A stretch of 64,000 nucleotides of DNA, from assembly GCA_964036045.1 (NCBI GenBank), contig OZ038385.1, forward strand, positions 37,170,063 to 37,234,062. The letters run 5' to 3'. A model generated the notes under the pieces. The model was given only the letters and a program-made list of their open reading frames with translations. It was not told the origin of the DNA and did not search any database. Positions 40,309 to 51,664 of this stretch are shown piece by piece. The stretch is from Eutreptiella sp. 'Long Island Sound 2002' (Eukaryota; Euglenozoa; Euglenophyceae; Eutreptiales; Eutreptiaceae). The stretch's first letter is position 1; every line of letters starts with the position of its first letter. A program made the translations under genes and the position numbers.

Positions 40309-41398
40309 CGAACGTGGCGAAGGGAAAGAGCATAAAAATCCCACTAACACCAACCAAGGAGGTGGTAAAGGGAGGGGTAACCCACGTGCCATGAATGACG
40401 TTAAAGCTGATGCAGGTACACCCCCCCTGTTCTACTGCAAACCTGTCAATGACAAGGGGGGACCTTGTCATGCCTCTGACTGCGATCTCCGAAGTGGCTG
40501 TATGCTGCAGATGAAACGTCAGCAGCATACCAAAGATGGGAAAACTGTGACCCATCAGGACCATTTCAGGTGTACCATCACCTGTGGTTACTGTGGCAAA
40601 CGTCGTCACTACGAGGACGAATGCCACATCAAGAAACGCGAGAGTGACAAACTCAAGCGTCAAGAGGCGGAACGCCAGAAGACCCAAACGCCCGCCAGAA
40701 ATCCCCCGAATGGGGATAAAGGTGGTAAAGGAGGTGGCAAGGGGGGTTGCAAAAATGGACCCCCTAACCCCCAGAGGCGCTCATCAGCGCCCGTTGCTAC
40801 ACCCACTCCTGCTGCTACACCCGCTCGTGCCGCAGGTGACCCCAAGAAGCGCCCCCAAGGGGATAACGCTACCCCTGAGGGGAATAATTCCAAGAAGAGG
40901 CGCTTGGCCTGGATGGCCAAGTCCCTCATTGCTGCAGGAAACCCATTATGCTTCCCACTCTCTCCTGCAGTCAGCCTGAATTTATGGAGTATGAAAGGTT
41001 CACCAATGGGCACATCCTTTTCTTCCGCCCCAAAGCGAAAGCCACAGTACCATGAACCTGAACCCCTGCCCTCGAAGGTCACACATAAAGCAGCTACCAG
41101 GACACCAAAGAGGGGCAAAAAAACACCACACAGGCCACTAATTCAGCCTGCCATGCGCCCAGAATCATTGCCACCACCTCAACCATTCTTCTCTCCTTCC
41201 CTGTGGGATTTTTTTCAGCTCAGGCCACCACCTGAACCACCTCCAAGTGGGGTTACTGTACATACTTAAATGTACATACGGTAATGACGGTGTGACATGC
41301 ACAATGGAACAATGATGATGACGTTATGGGTGGCGGCCAACGCCGTGGGAAAAAAAATTGCTGCAGGAGTGGATGTGACGTTCCCTGATGAGGAGTAG
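40309..41398 (+). pseudogene. gag of element D, 3-prime part, ending in TAG
   Basis: Gag resumes after E (ERGEGKEHKNP). It contains a zinc knuckle CGYCGKRRHYEDEC (C-x2-C-x4-H-x4-C, about 40589-40630) and a Lys/Gly-rich tail ending KSLIAAG. There it is interrupted by insert F and resumes as VDVTFPDEE with TAG at 41396-41398, matching FEVTCPAEF-stop in A. Confidence 0.8.
40940..41356 (+). mobile_element. Insert F: 417-bp A-tailed insertion in gag of D
   Basis: ATTGCTGCAGGA occurs at 40928-40939 and 41357-41368. The 417 bp between end in eight As (41350-41357, the last shared with the duplication). A 12-bp target duplication plus an A tail is the signature of LINE-driven retroposition (SINE or processed transcript). 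F holds an open frame continuing from gag and ending at 41269 with a Pro/Lys-rich sequence (EPEPLPSKVTHKAATR). The CTCTCTCCTGCAG near 40954 looks like a splice acceptor, so F may derive from unspliced RNA. Its source is unknown. Confidence 0.65.
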
Positions 41399-41401
41399 CG
41401 G
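41396..41401 (+). promoter_or_regulatory. gag-pol stop of element D (TAG CGG)
   Basis: pol continues in the same frame directly after TAG, with the same spacing to the protease (TTGGTTTTCTGG) as in A. The stop codon differs but the following C and the frame identity are kept. Confidence 0.6.
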
Positions 41402-44400
41402 GGCATCTCCGAAGAGGAGGACTTGGTTTTCTGGATCTTCGTGAAAATCGGGGATCAGGTTTTTCGAGCGGTGCTTGACACCGGTGCAACACTTTCCATA
41501 GTGGCCCGGCGCCGGCTAAAAACTTTCAAGAAAACTAAGACCGTGGCCACAAGAGTAGGAGATGGGCGTACCATCCATTCCTTGGGGGGGGTCGATTTGA
41601 CTATATGTCTGGGCGACGAAACCGTGACCCAACACTGCAGAGTGCTGGACACCGACGCCTTTGACATCGTCATTGGCACCGACTTCCTACGAAGAAACCC
41701 CCAGGTAAAAATGCTGTCCCTACAGCGCCCCTATTCTTTGCACTGCGACTTTGGCAGTGGGCTATTCTCCGTACCTTTGGAGCTGTCAGGACGAAAAGAG
41801 TCTGGGCTGCGCTACGCATCCAAGGCTAACTATCGTACTGAAAACTACCAATTGGCCCGTCACGTTCTTGAAAATGGACTGACGGCCCTTCAGGTAAACG
41901 TGGATGAGATCCAGGTGGAATTGTTTGCGAGCCAACAACATCACATCATGCAGTTGTACTGCTCGAAACAACTCAACAATGCTTTCCGTTTCTTCTGGAA
42001 AGCAATGGGCCTAGCGTATGCTAACCCTCCCTTCTCCCTGCTCGCGAAGGTTCTAACCAAAATCGCTTATGAGGGAGGAAGGGTTGTTATGTGCACCCCT
42101 GACTGGGGTTGCTCTGGTGAACATGCTTACTGGCGCCGTATGCTAGATCGAATGACCGTGGGAAGAGTTCAACTCCCCGACGGCCCCATCTATGTGCCTG
42201 AGGACTCAGACACAGCTATGCAGGCCCCTGAGTGGGCCAGATTCCTGTCCATCGTCGACGGATCTCTCAATCTTGTACCCCTGTGTGACCTAGACCAGGT
42301 GCTACTGAAAGAGGTCATGGCCGAAAATCGTGGCACGACCCTTTATGATCTCAAAAATCGATCTCCTGAGCACCTATTTGCCACACTTACAGGGTCTGAG
42401 TCTCCCGAGGACTATCTGGAACCTGCAGCTGTAAAAGGAGATGCTGACGATCAACTGTCTGAGATCGCCAGCACTATTCCTTCTGTTGATCCCAGCTGTG
42501 TCAACCTAAAACATAGTGCCTTCCTAGCCCAGCTGTTGCTAGAGGAGGTAGATCTAGAGTCAACCTCTGGAACCCGCTTTCCCTGTTGGGAAGCCAGTGC
42601 TACACATGCAGCCTATGCACACAGGTGAACCCGTGGCCCGGAGTGCTGATGCTCTGGCGCAACCTGCTGCTAATAACATGCCATTGTCTGAGCATGACAC
42701 TCAGGAACTCCGGCGGCTGTTGTACCTGAAGGCCGAAGGTATCGAGCGCCAAGAGCGGCTGCAATACCTCAGATAGACCTAGAAATCCTCCATCTGGTCT
42801 AAGGAGGACGATGAGTCCTATACGCTGCCTGATCCTGAGATACCTCTAGTGTATTCTGTGCACTATGGGGAGCAATGTCCCCCTGAGTGGGACGATGGTT
42901 CTGTGCCTGCCGAAACTGCTGATCGGCAGAAAAAGAAAGAACATGGAAAAAGCAACCTCCATGCTGAGGAGGATTTCCTTCAGAAACTCGAGAGTCTTAA
43001 CCTTGACCCCCGCCTGAAGAAACTGCTGATAACCTATGAGGAGGAGTTCGGCGCCTTGCCGCCTCCCCTTTCTTGTAAAAAACTGGTCCAGATGGAGTTG
43101 AAATTGAAACCAGAATTTGAAAAGACGCGAGTGAGGCGTCGTCCCTATCCCGCTCCACAGGAACAGGTCGAAGAAATCGAGCGCCAGATCCAGGAATGCA
43201 TTGATGCTGGCCTCGTTGAAGAGTATAAGCACGGGGACTATCCCCATCACTGCAGTCCCTGTTTCCTTGTTGCCAAACCAGGGTCCACTGCCCTACGTCT
43301 TGTTGTAGACTATGGTGAGGTCAACAAGAAAACCCAGAACCACTCAGGGAGTATTCCTAACATGGAAAACACCCTGGAGCGTATTGCCAAATGCAGGTAT
43401 AAGACCAAAATGGACAAACGCTCTGGTTTCTGGCAGGTGGACCTAACCGCCGCAGCTCAGGAGCTGTTGGCCTTTATAACCCCTAAGGGTCGTGTCTTCA
43501 AGTGGAAGGTTATGCCTTTCGGGGTGGCTAATGCCCCAGCGCTCTTCCAGGAGCTTATGAACAAAATTTTGTACATACTGAGGCGCAGGCCTCTAGTACA
43601 AGAGTTGATTTCTCGTGGTGCAGAAATGGAGGCACACATCGACGACGTGAGTTTGGGTACTAATACCAAAGAGGACCATGTCCTTCTCCTCCTTGAATTT
43701 TTCATTGTCTGTCAAGAAAACCATCTCCGAATCAAACTCGAAAAATGTGAGTTTATGAAAGAGGAGATGGAGTATTTGGGTTTCGATGTGGGGTATGGCT
43801 GGTGGAAACCAGCCGCGTCTAAGATGCAGCCCCTACAGGACATGCACATTCGCGATGACCCTAAGAAGGGCCTACACGATGTGAGGAGTTTTGTGGGCGC
43901 GTGTAATTTCTATCGGCGTCACATCCACAATTTTACTTACTCCTCTGCACCCCTCACTGACCTAATCAAGAAAACTACTCCCTGGAGGTGGACCTCCAGA
44001 GAGGAAGAGTGTTTCCAAGAGTTGAAGAAGAAGATTGCCTCCTCCAACTGCCTGGGAGTGCCCCGCCCTGAGGGCGAGATAGTCCTGATCACTGATGCCA
44101 GTGATGTAGGGGGGGGAGGTACGATCTACCAATGGCAGGAGCTTAACCCCGCTGAACTAACCCACTGCCATTATCGTACTACTGGACTGAACCGTGATGG
44201 TTCGTTGAAACATGACTATCCTACCAGTGAGTGGCGACTGGTGCCACTGGGACACTGGAATTGGAAATGGAACCAAGCGCGTTCCAATTACAGCACCTAT
44301 GACCAGGAACTCCTGGCCGGTATGTTGGTGCTATCGTCACAATCCCGACTCCTGGGATCTAACCCTATTGTCTGGCTGTGTGACCAGGAGCCTGTGAAGT

Positions 44401-45256
44401 CTTTTCAGAAGGGCCCACCACCAGAGAAAGCAAAGCTAAAACGGTGGTGGACTTACCTGAGCCAGTTCAGGCTGACAGTGCATCATATCCCCGGGATTAA
44501 GAATGAACTGTCTGACTATATATCGCGCAACAACTTCGATGCGCTTGTTGGTGAGAGCTCTGAGGCGCTCGCCAAAGAGGCTTTCCAGCGTATGGATGTC
44601 CAGCTCGACCCGTCCATGCGCACTGCTGTAATCCTCAAGGGTTGGAGTCTAACCGACTATCAGTCAGAGTAGAAAACAATTCTCCAGACCCTCAGCACTG
44701 GTCTCGAACCCCGTGTCATTGACCAGTGGTATAAAAACAATCAGTACCTCTTCTACGAGGACCGAATTGTGGTGCCTGAGGCAAGACTGGATGGGTGCCT
44801 ACAGTGGTCCCATCTCAGTTCTGGTCACACTGGCGCTAATCGCTCAGTGGACTTCTTCCGTGAGTGTTTCTACTCTAGTCTAACCCTGACTGAACTGAGG
44901 TCGCGTATGCAGCCCATTGTGGATGCTTGTGGCTGTCATGCCAGCAAGCAGAGCGACAGTAGGGATAGGGGCCTGATCTCCAGCTTACCCGTACCCTATT
45001 GTGCTAACTCTCTTCTCTACGTGGATTTCATCCACGGCCTACCACGCTTTGGCGGCTATGATAGTTGCCTCGTGGTCACCTGTGGTCTATCTCGCTTCAC
45101 CCGTGTGTTCCCTTGCAATAAGAAAATCACAGGTGAGCAGACTGTGAAAATGTTGGTCGAACAATGGTTCGAACCCTATGGAGCACCTAAGCAGGTGCAC
45201 TCTGATGATGATGTACGCATCCGCAGTGACACTGGGTGGTACAAACGAGTGCTAAC
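41399..45256 (+). pseudogene. pol: pol of element D: protease to integrase, broken and truncated
   Basis: Protease VLDTGATLSIV; methyltransferase-like block with VELFASQQHHIMQLYCSKQ, YANPPFSLL and CTPDWGCSGEHAYW; then a frameshift between 42600 and 42850 where several stops occur. From 42849 the frame is open through RT (HIDDVSLG in place of YxDD), RNase H (ITDASDVGGGG, TYDQELLAG) to a TAG at 44670-44672, and beyond it through the integrase zinc site (HLSSGHTGANR, CGCHASK) and the first two catalytic Asp residues (YVDFIHG, HSDDDVRIRSDTG). It is cut at 45256, before the catalytic Glu. Confidence 0.9.
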
Positions 45257-48015
45257 CAGGAAACCAGGCACACAACAGAGCTGAAAGTGGTGGCCCCAGG
45301 CCTGCTTGAAAAAATTCAGCTCTGTGAAGTGCGCAATAAAATTTTTATCAAATAGACATGAATCCCATGCAACTGCAATTGGCTGAATGACAGAATGAAT
45401 CACGGCACTTTGACCTGAGCGAAACATGCTGAAATCTGTGGCCCCACGCCTGCTTGAAAAAATTTCAGCACTGTGAACCTGGCTGGATCACTCTGCGTTG
45501 CAAAGCTCCCAGAAGTTGATCACTATGGCTGTCAAATGCTGCAGCAAAGCAGGGGCAGCTGGGTGGCACAATGCACTCCAGAAGAAATGAGCAGAAACAA
45601 CCTGGCTGGATGTAGTCCCTTCCTCAAACCCGAGACCTTGGTTCCCCGGAAACATGCAATTGTGCACATGGGCTCTGGCCAACATGGCCAAGTACTCGGC
45701 TTTACAAAATGCAGGCATGACCTACCAGACAATCTCAGTCTGCTCCATAGGAGACTTGGAACATTTTGAGAAATGAAAATCTACATTGAAAACCAAACAC
45801 ATGACACCAAGGATGGTGCCCATCACATGCCATTGCACACTCAGGAAACTAGGCAAAAAAGGGCAATTTTGTGCGATTTGGTGAAAAAATCTCGGGGGGG
45901 GGGGGATGTTTCTTCCTTCGAGAGGGGGTAGCCAGGGGGGCCATGTTTCTTCTTTCGAGACGGGGGGGGGGGGGCATTGGCATGGCGGGTCCATTGGCAT
46001 GGGGGGTCCATTGGCATGGGGGGGGGGGGGGCGTTGTTGTCCTGCACACCTGAATAGCTGTCCTACATCCACCAGAACCATCAAAAACCCATTACCCTGG
46101 AAAAAGAAGGTGATGTGGAAATGACCCCAGGCCTGGTTCAAAATTTTTCAGCACCATATACTTTATGTGGCAGTCAATGAAGCTGACGAGCGTGGCCTGC
46201 ATTGGATCGCAGCATACCACTGGGTCCAGATGTGGCACTGATCAGGGAAGCATTGTGGAAACCAGGCACACAACAGAGCTGAAAGTGGTGGCCCCAGGCC
46301 TGCTTGAAAAAATTCAGCTCTGTGAAGTGCGCAATAAAATTTTTATCAAATAGACATGAATCCCATGCAACTGCAATTGGCTGAATGACAGAATGAATCA
46401 CGGCACTTTGACCTGAGCGAAACATGCTGAAATCTGTGGCCCCACGCCTGCTTGAAAAAATTTCAGCACTGTGAACCTGGCTGGATCACTCTGCGTTGCA
46501 AAGCTCCCAGAAGTTGATCACTATGGCTGTCAAATGCTGCAGCAAAGCAGGGGCAGCTGGGTGGCACAATGCACTCCAGAAGAAATGAGCAGAAACAACC
46601 TGGCTGGATGTAGTCCCTTCCTCAAACCCGAGACCTTGGTTCCCCGGAAACATGCAATTGTGCACATGGGCTCTGGCCAACATGGCCAAGTACTCGGCTT
46701 TACAAAATGCAGGCATGACCTACCAGACAATCTCAGTCTGCTCCATAGGAGACTTGGAACATTTTGAGAAATGAAAATCTACATTGAAAACCAAACACAT
46801 GACACCAAGGATGGTGCCCATCACATGCCATTGCACACTCAGGAAACTAGGCAAAAAAAGGGCAATTTTGTGCGATTTGGTGAAAAAATCTCGGGGGGGG
46901 GGGGGGATGTTTCTTCCTTCGAGAGGGGGTAGCCAGGGGGGCCATGTTTCTTCTTTCGAGACGGGGGGGGGGGGGCATTGGCATGGCGGGTCCATTGGCA
47001 TGGGGGGTCCATTGGCATGGGGGGGGGGGGCGTTGTTGTCCTGCACACCTGAATAGCTGTCCTACATCCACCAGAACCATCAAAAACCCATTACCCTGGA
47101 AAAAGAAGGTGATGTGGAAATGACCCCAGGCCTGGTTCAAAATTTTTCAGCACCATATACTTTATGTGGCAGTCAATGAAGCTGACGAGCGTGGCCTGCA
47201 TTGGATCGCAGCATACCACTGGGTCCAGATGTGGCACTGATCAGGGAAGCATTGTGGAAACCAGGCACACAACAGAGCTGAAAGTGGTGGCCCCAGGCCT
47301 GCTTGAAAAAATTCAGCTCTGTGAAGTGCGCAATAAAATTTTTATCAAATAGACATGAATCCCATGCAACTGCAATTGGCTGAATGACAGAATGAATCAC
47401 GGCACTTTGACCTGAGCGAAACATGCTGAAATCTGTGGCCCCACGCCTGCTTGAAAAAATTTCAGCACTGTGAACCTGGCTGGATCACTCTGCGTTGCAA
47501 AGCTCCCAGAAGTTGATCACTATGGCTGTCAAATGCTGCAGCAAAGCAGGGGCAGCTGGGTGGCACAATGCACTCCAGAAGAAATGAGCAGAAACAACCT
47601 GGCTGGATGTAGTCCCTTCCTCAAACCCGAGACCTTGGTTCCCCGGAAACATGCAATTGTGCACATGGGCTCTGGCCAACATGGCCAAGTACTCGGCTTT
47701 ACAAAATGCAGGCATGACCTACCAGACAATCTCAGTCTGCTCCATAGGGGACTTGGAACATTTTGAGAAATGAAAATCTACATTGAAAACCAAACACATG
47801 ACACCAAGGATGGTGCCCATCACATGCCATTGCACACTCAGGAAACTAGGCAAAAAAGGGCAATTTGTGTGCGATTTGGTGAAAAAATCTCGGGGGGGGG
47901 GGGATGTTTCTTCCTTCGAGAGGGGGTAGCCAGGGGGGCCATGTTTCTTCTTTCGAGACGGGGGGGGGGCATTGGCATGGCGGGTCCATTGGCATGGGGG
48001 GTCCATTGGCATGGG
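45257..48015. repeat. ~999-bp satellite, 2.76 tandem units
   Basis: Units at 45259-46256, 46257-47255 and 47256-48015 (third truncated), period 998-999 bp and nearly identical. Length differences fall in G runs (9-14 G). Each unit holds TTGGCATGG-type short repeats around the G runs, and TGAAAAAATTCAGCTCTG- and TGAAAAAATTTCAGCACTG-like direct repeats. Open frames repeat with the unit and show no domain. The array abuts the truncated integrase of D at one side. Confidence 0.92.
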
Positions 48016-49009
48016 CCTCAATCGTCAGGTGTGGACCCGCCACTTAGCTCCAGCCGCGCCTGCCTCACGACCTTCATCGCCTTCTCAGTTCCATGATTGT
48101 CCGTGTCACGCAGACAGTGCTTTGCAGTTCGTCCCTTCCCTCGTCCCTGGATGGGGTAAGAGTCGGGCTGCTTCTACAGGGTTCTGGGCTTTGTCGCCTT
48201 CGGACTGAGTTTGGGGCGTAGCGTTTGATGTGTCCCACTTTGGCTCCCACCGTCGCACTGGCATGCTCGCTTGCGCTGGCCCCTCTCGGCCACACACCTG
48301 TGTTTCCGGGTCACCTGGTCGTGGGGGGTGGGGCGGTCAAAGGTCACCCTTGTGGGCCACTGCCACCGGCCCTGGGCTATTTAGGTCCTTAGGATTTAAA
48401 AACCCCAGTGGGTACTGGCTTTTCGGAGGTCAACATACAGCCATACAGAGGGTGGGAAGGCTGGGCGGCGCCGAGGCGCCTGCATGTGTGGTGAGTGTGT
48501 TTGCGTGTGCGGTCGTGCCCAGTGCCAAGTGCCAGTGCTTCTCAGAAGGCGGCCGCTCAAGTGGCAGCGCACCCGGCGTTTGCCGTGGGGGAGGTGGTTC
48601 GAGTCCCGGGATCGGCGGTCTCCCACCGATCCCTTCGAATACCGGACGGGACCTCCCATCGACCTGTTCCCCTGACCGTCACAGAGGGTGAGAGAACCTC
48701 AAAGACACGTATCCGGGAAGACATGGCCCAGAAAGGGGCCACACCACCCGTGTCCCTCACCGCTGCCCAGCAGCCTTGCTCGGCCCGCGGCATCACATAC
48801 ATCTGCCATGACACACAAATGTGGGGTTCGCCTGCCGTGGGTCAGCCCCCTCAATGCCTCGATTTGACAGTCACTAACGACCACTTATTGGTCCGCGTCC
48901 TGCAGGTTCATCCAGGGACTGTTCAGCTAAACGCCAATGTGTTATATTCAGTTTTGACACCTGCACCTCCGAAAGCAACGGCTGTACCTGTCGTCCGGCG
49001 TGCGCGCGA
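48016..49009 (+). other. Segment inside the satellite; possible small ORF
   Basis: Non-satellite DNA. A plus-strand open frame 48495-49034 has a protein-like second half (GITYICHDTQMWGSP, LDLTVTNDHLLVRVLQVHP) but overlaps the convergent gene at 49010 and has no recognised domain. CCGCTCAAGTGG (48553) and GGTTCGAGTCC (48597) are spaced like Pol III A and B boxes, though the T-stem pairs poorly. Real coding here is uncertain. Confidence 0.25.
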
Positions 49010-49483
49010 TCAGCCCCAGAAAGGGGCGGGGTAGGGGTACCCGGCGCCTGCCACGGGGGCGTAGGCCACAGGCGCGGCGGCGACGGGCGCCATCCCGTAG
49101 TGCGCCGCGTCCGCAAACATCGCCCCGTCCGCAAATATCGGCTGATCGTACCCGTAAACAGGGGCATCGTACGCTGGAACAGGGGCATCGTACGCTGGAA
49201 CAGGGGCATCGTACGCTGGAACAGGGGCATCGTACGCTGATGCAGGCAGTACAACCGGAGCTGCATTGAGACCGCCGTAGGACCTGATAGAAATGCGCAT
49301 CCCATTGTAGGTCTTGTTGCGCGGTGGGTCCATGTCATCCAGTTGCTGGGCAATGCTTCTATTCTCACATAGAATTGTGGGACCTTTGGGGCCCTGGACG
49401 ATTTCAGTTCCAGGGAGGGGCCCCATGCCACCTTCGAGAGGCTTGTAGCCATACACGGGCGCCCAGCGGTCCATGTCAGACAT
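49010..49483 (-). CDS. Small Tyr/Ala/Pro repeat protein, unknown
   Basis: 157 residues from ATG at 49483 (MSDMDRWAPVYGYKPLEGG) to TGA. The N-terminal 80 residues look folded (GTEIVQGPKGPTILCENRSI, KTYNGMRISIRSYGG). Then come four near-identical AYDAPVP units from a short DNA repeat at about 49155-49240, and a Tyr/Ala/Pro-rich tail ending YPYPAPFWG. There is no signal peptide or membrane segment. The function is unknown; it might be a structural or assembly protein. The 5-prime flank ends 47 bp upstream at satellite sequence, so the promoter may have been replaced. It could also be a fragment of a longer gene. Confidence 0.45.
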   Translation of the reverse strand: MSDMDRWAPVYGYKPLEGGMGPLPGTEIVQGPKGPTILCENRSIAQQLDDMDPPRNKTYNGMRISIRSYGGLNAAPVVLPASAYDAPVPAYDAPVPAYDAPVPAYDAPVYGYDQPIFADGAMFADAAHYGMAPVAAAPVAYAPVAGAGYPYPAPFWG

Positions 49484-49530
49484 TGTGATGTATGCTATGG
49501 GTCTTTCGAAAAAAAATAGACACTCAGAAG

Positions 49531-50039
49531 GTAGTCCCTTCCTCAAACCCGAGACCTTGGTTCCCCGGAAACATGCAATTGTGCACATGGGCTCTGGCCA
49601 ACATGGCCAAGTACTCGGCTTTACAAAATGCAGGCATGACCTACCAGACAATCTCAGTCTGCTCCATAGGGGACTTGGAACATTTTGAGAAATGAAAATC
49701 TACATTGAAAACCAAACACATGACACCAAGGATGGTGCCCATCACATGCCATTGCACACTCAGGAAACTAGGCAAAAAAGGGCAATTTGTGTGCGATTTG
49801 GTGAAAAAATCTCGGGGGGGGGGGGATGTTTCTTCCTTCGAGAGGGGGTAGCCAGGGGGGCCATGTTTCTTCTTTCGAGACGGGGGGGGGCATTGGCATG
49901 GCGGGTCCATTGGCATGGGGGGTCCATTGGCATGGGAGGGGGGGGGGGGCGTTGTTGTCCTGCACACCTGAATAGCTGTCCTACATCCACCAGAACCATC
50001 AAAAACCCATTACCCTGGAAAAAGAAGGTGATGTGGAAA
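49531..50039. repeat. Partial copy of the ~999-bp satellite
   Basis: Begins GTAGTCCCTTCCTC and matches the interior of the satellite unit through its G runs to GATGTGGAAA. Its junctions with non-satellite DNA on both sides look like simple breakpoints. Confidence 0.9.
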
Positions 50040-50580
50040 ATTCGACCGTGGAACCAGGGGGCGGTTCTTGCGCAAGGTGGTTCCTAGGCATGGGAGGGGG
50101 GGGGGTACCTAGTAAAAACTTTTTTTGAAAAAACGTTTACTAGGTTTTACTACAGACCCGCTTGGCAGGCGCAAGCAGATTTTTGGGAACCTATTTCCCT
50201 TCGGGAATGTCCCTTGTAAAATACAACTTGTTCCCAAAACTGCGTCCAACGACCTGTGCCAAAACAGGTTCCCCCGCAGAGCGGATGAACATCACATTTG
50301 TCCCAGGGAGAAACATGGCTGTGCTGTCAAGTTCCATTCAGCGAAAGTGAGCAAAATGTCCTGCCATGAGTACAAAGGATACAAGTGGCAGTACCCCACA
50401 ACACAGTCACCCACACAACAACACAATGAGCCGTAACGAAAAATTTTGGGTTGACCAAGTGACGGTCCCCCAGCCCCCCCCGGGGAACGACAAGGGGTGG
50501 GGAACGACAAGGGGGGGGGGGGGGGGCGGAAGGAAAGGGGGGCAGGGGGGTAGGAGTGAGACATTTGTTCCAGCTACCAG
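50040..50580. other. Spacer with homopolymers
   Basis: G runs near 50095 and 50512, and an A/T stretch near 50120. No supported gene. Confidence 0.4.
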
Positions 50581-50880
50581 CATGTAGTCCCTTCCTCGAT
50601 CTTGAGACGTCGGTTCCGCTGAGACTTGAAATTGTGCCCCTGGGCTCTGGCCAACATGGTTGAGTGCCCTACTTCACAAAATCCAAGCATTACCTATGAT
50701 CCGTTCAAATGACCTCTCTGCATAGGTCCCCCAGCGAAGGGAAACCCCTGTTCTCTGAGTAGATGAAATTGTGCACATGGGCTCTGGCCACGGTGGCTGA
50801 GTACCCTACTTTACAACATTCAGACATTACCTGTGATCCTCTCCGATGAACTCTCTGCATAGGCCCCCCAGCTCCAAAGG
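50581..50880. repeat. Diverged satellite-related direct repeats
   Basis: GTAGTCCCTTCCTC at 50585 and two GTGC(AC/CC)ATGGGCTCTGGCCA blocks (about 50634 and 50772) about 140 bp apart resemble the central part of the ~999-bp unit, with many substitutions. Confidence 0.5.
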
Positions 50881-51143
50881 GACACCCCTGTTGTGAAACA
50901 CAAGTTCTGCGTAATGCACCCAAAACCTTCCACATTCATGACATCCCTGCATAGGGTACCTCCTCACCGCATGGAGCAGGCAACAAGGAAAGAGGGCCAC
51001 TGGGTGCATATTGGGTCAGTCCCGAAACCCAGGTTCCCCTACTGTATGAAGTTGTGAACATGGGCAGGGGTTGGCTTGATGCAGTAGCACTCCTTGTAAC
51101 CCCCCCGTGCAACTTTTTGGGACATACATGATGATCATGTAAA

Positions 51144-51263
51144 AATCTTTTTTTTTAGCGCGCAATCTTTTTTTTTAGAACGGAATCTTTTTTTTTAGCG
51201 CGCAATCTTTTTTTTTAGCGCGGAATCTTTTTTTTTAGCGCGAAATCTTTTTTTTTATGCTAG
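51144..51263. repeat. 20-bp iteron array, 6 copies, with inverted partner
   Basis: AATC plus nine T and AGCGCG-type ends recur at 51144, 51164, 51184, 51204, 51224 and 51244, an exact 20-bp period. At about 51289-51311 a unit in the opposite orientation follows (AAGATTTCGCATC plus A run), making a foldback of the last units. Confidence 0.9.
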
Positions 51264-51315
51264 AAAATAAGATAAGTGCTAAAAATTAAGATTTCGCATC
51301 TAAAAAAAAAGCTTG

Positions 51316-51518
51316 GACCCACATTCTCTGGAACTAAAGCAGGGTGCAGAACAGGGTGCGTTGACAAATGAACACTAAAGGAGTGAATCTCAGTTGACTA
51401 GGTTGTAGTGTGCCTGCCAACGTGCATGGGATGATCTACTGTTCAACTGGCTGAGAAGTGAAACCCTTCTTCCTGTGATACACCATCCTGAATTCCTGTC
51501 TCTGCTGCCCCTTGGGGC
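51316..51518. repeat. 479-bp satellite, left partial unit
   Basis: Matches 55128-55324 and 55607-55803 (CATTCTCTGGAACTAAAGCA to CTGCCCCTTGGGGC). It is separated from the rest of the array by the inserted transposon at 51519-54837. Confidence 0.9.
51511..51518. other. Left 8-bp target duplication of TIR transposon (CTTGGGGC)
   Basis: CTTGGGGC at 51511-51518 and 54838-54845 flank the inverted ends. The empty site is seen in the undisturbed satellite units (near 55316 and 55795). Confidence 0.92.
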
Positions 51519-51565
51519 CCCGGGGGGGGGCGACTCCGCGGGTCCTAGGACGCCAACTACCCCCC
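51519..51565. repeat. Left terminal inverted repeat
   Basis: Inverse of 54791-54837 with one indel in the G run and a few substitutions. Confidence 0.85.
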
Positions 51566-51664
51566 CCCCCCCCCTAGGGGCCTCCGGCCGACAGTTAGTT
51601 GTCAAAGGTATGAGCCCAAGGAGCCAACGGGCGCCGAAGGCGCCCCGGCGCCGAAGGCGCCCAA

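Larger units (their letters stand above)
35551..45256 (+). mobile_element. Element D: Ty3/gypsy relative, truncated at integrase
   Basis: It begins with AGTAAGAAAAAGTC, the same LTR start as A and B, has a PBS-like site at 36258, gag from 36341 and pol to 45256, where it is cut off by satellite DNA. It is more diverged from A than B is. It carries insert E (37887-40304) and insert F (40940-41356) within gag, one frameshift in gag, one in pol and one nonsense codon in pol. The catalytic Glu of integrase, the chromodomain and the 3-prime LTR are absent. Confidence 0.85.

Noticed and set aside
45473-47766. Repeated 98-codon frames in the ~999-bp satellite
   Set aside because: They recur only because the unit recurs, have no domain, and are matched by frames on the opposite strand.
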